From the NCBI GenBank assembly GCA_050955065.1, contig JBPBQT010000073.1:1-6995 (forward strand): DNA of 6,995 nucleotides. The letters are read 5' to 3'. Both the position numbers and the translations under genes were made by a program. Positions within the stretch are counted from its first letter, which is position 1. Each line of letters starts with the position of its first letter. Origin of the DNA: Robbsia sp050955065 (GTDB lineage: Bacteria > Pseudomonadota > Gammaproteobacteria > Burkholderiales > Burkholderiaceae). The notes beneath the pieces were generated by a model that worked only from the letters and a program-made list of their open reading frames with translations, was not told the origin of the DNA and ran no database searches. Below are positions 6,243-6,995 of the stretch, one piece after another.

Positions 6243-6995
6243 ATGAAAAGGCTGTTGGCGACGTTGATCGTCGACGCTTTCCCCGCGCTTGGCGGATGCG
6301 GCGCCAACAACCCGGGACCCGATACCGACGACGATGTCGTCGAAGCGTTTGTCAGGGACGGGCGCGCGGCGGCGCACCTCACGCTGACCGGCGGCGTACA
6401 CCCCCGCCTGCTGATCTGTTTTCCCGCCGGCAACAGCGGCGTCGCCGTCTGGATGAAGGCCGCGGCGCGCGATGTTTCGTGGACGCTGCGCCAGCCGTTG
6501 CGGAAAGCCCTTTTCCCCGATGCGCGCGGTCGCCCGCTGTACGGCATCACGGCGGAGATGACCACCCGAACGCGTTCGCTGAAATTCGACGTAGCGCTCC
6601 TGTCGTCGGTGCGCCTGCTGCGCATGTTCGAAGTCGACCGGCGGGCCGAGGCGCTGCCATTTCACGAACGGCTCTTCGTCGCTCCCGAGGTCGACGGCAA
6701 CCGCATCGTCTGGCAGCGCGAGCGGCTGGATGGCCAGCTCGGCTATTTTCTGGCGATCGATGTCGTCGAGGGCCGTCTGCTGCCGGATCTCGAGGTCGTC
6801 CCGGTGGACGGCCGCATCCGTCTGCGGGTGACGGGCGCGAGCGGGGAGCCGCCGCTCACGCCGCTGCAGGCCGACCGTTTCCTGCGCGACCCGAGCCGGG
6901 CGGGCCAATCCGACGGCGATGGCGTCGGCTCGGTGACCTATCTCGCCTTCGAGGAAAAGCTGCTCGCCGGCTCCTGGCGTTACGCCACCTATTTC
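6243..6995 (+). CDS. Putative lipoprotein of unknown function (3' end outside window)
   Basis: The frame is open for 251 codons from ATG 6243 to the right edge with no stop, so the C-terminus is missing. The N-terminus reads MKRLLATLIVDAFPALGGCG: a basic start, a hydrophobic stretch and a lipobox-like LGGC with Cys19. This suggests Sec export, lipid attachment and an outer-membrane or periplasmic location. An Asp at position 11 inside the hydrophobic core is unusual. The visible part is rich in probable beta strands, with recognisable stretches LLICFPAGNSGVAVWM (about 57-72) and, at the very edge, LAGSWRYATYF. The latter reminds me of the run-up to a GRDT motif in six-hairpin glycosidases of the glycogen-debranching type, but this is a weak memory-based guess and the motif itself would lie beyond the window. 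ATG 6243 is preferred because GAAGAGAG precedes it. An in-frame ATG 6225 and GTG 6222 are alternatives that would add six or seven residues. It has its own predicted promoter. Codons such as AGG, CTT and GTA make its usage looser than in infB. Confidence 0.75.
   Translation, partial: MKRLLATLIVDAFPALGGCGANNPGPDTDDDVVEAFVRDGRAAAHLTLTGGVHPRLLICFPAGNSGVAVWMKAAARDVSWTLRQPLRKALFPDARGRPLYGITAEMTTRTRSLKFDVALLSSVRLLRMFEVDRRAEALPFHERLFVAPEVDGNRIVWQRERLDGQLGYFLAIDVVEGRLLPDLEVVPVDGRIRLRVTGASGEPPLTPLQADRFLRDPSRAGQSDGDGVGSVTYLAFEEKLLAGSWRYATYF

Noticed and set aside
5793..6908. A 371-codon - strand frame opposite the end of truB and the last gene
   Set aside because: It is Arg/Gln/Ala-rich and low in complexity, spans the gap and a good + strand promoter, and has no motif. 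The + strand frame has a signal peptide and GC-rich third positions.
1..6995. Mobile element, CRISPR array, tRNA/rRNA gene or defence system
   Set aside because: No transposase, terminal inverted repeats, spaced direct repeats or tRNA-like folds were seen; the window is core operon apart from the last gene.

Overview
The window is a piece of the conserved translation/transcription-factor operon nusA-infB-rbfA-truB. All genes are on the + strand, in GC-rich DNA (roughly two thirds G+C by eye) with strongly GC-biased third codon positions. NusA has two C-terminal acidic repeats, and IF2 has a long Ala/Glu/Arg-rich linker. The near-verbatim match of NusA and IF2 to the Burkholderia-type proteins I remember points to a betaproteobacterium of the order Burkholderiales, probably family Burkholderiaceae. 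I cannot name the genus from sequence alone.

Layout: 1-1270 is the 3' part of nusA (N-terminus outside the window). 1271-1401 is a 131-base gap with two hairpins just before the infB ribosome binding site. 1402-4374 is infB (IF2, 990 aa). 4375-4473 is a 99-base gap with a very strong intrinsic terminator, a weaker second hairpin and the rbfA Shine-Dalgarno. 4474-4848 is rbfA. 4859-6079 is truB, 10 bases after the rbfA stop and unusually long at 406 aa. 6080-6242 is a 163-base gap with a hairpin and a good sigma70-type promoter. 6243-6995 is an open reading frame that runs off the right edge. It has no stop in 251 codons and encodes a putative lipoprotein that I do not recognise with confidence. 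No stretch above 300 bases lacks a gene.

How the genes work together: NusA modulates pausing, termination and antitermination by RNA polymerase. IF2 brings initiator tRNA to the 30S subunit and drives subunit joining. RbfA matures the 5' end region of 16S rRNA in the 30S subunit. TruB makes the T-loop pseudouridine of tRNAs. This is ordinary core-genome biology, and I found no mobile element, CRISPR array, RNA gene or defence-like system. The parts that depart from the textbook are the gene after truB, where I would expect typA/bipA in this order, the extra segments and 33-base tandem repeat in truB, the strong terminator inside the operon, and a possible internal start in infB.
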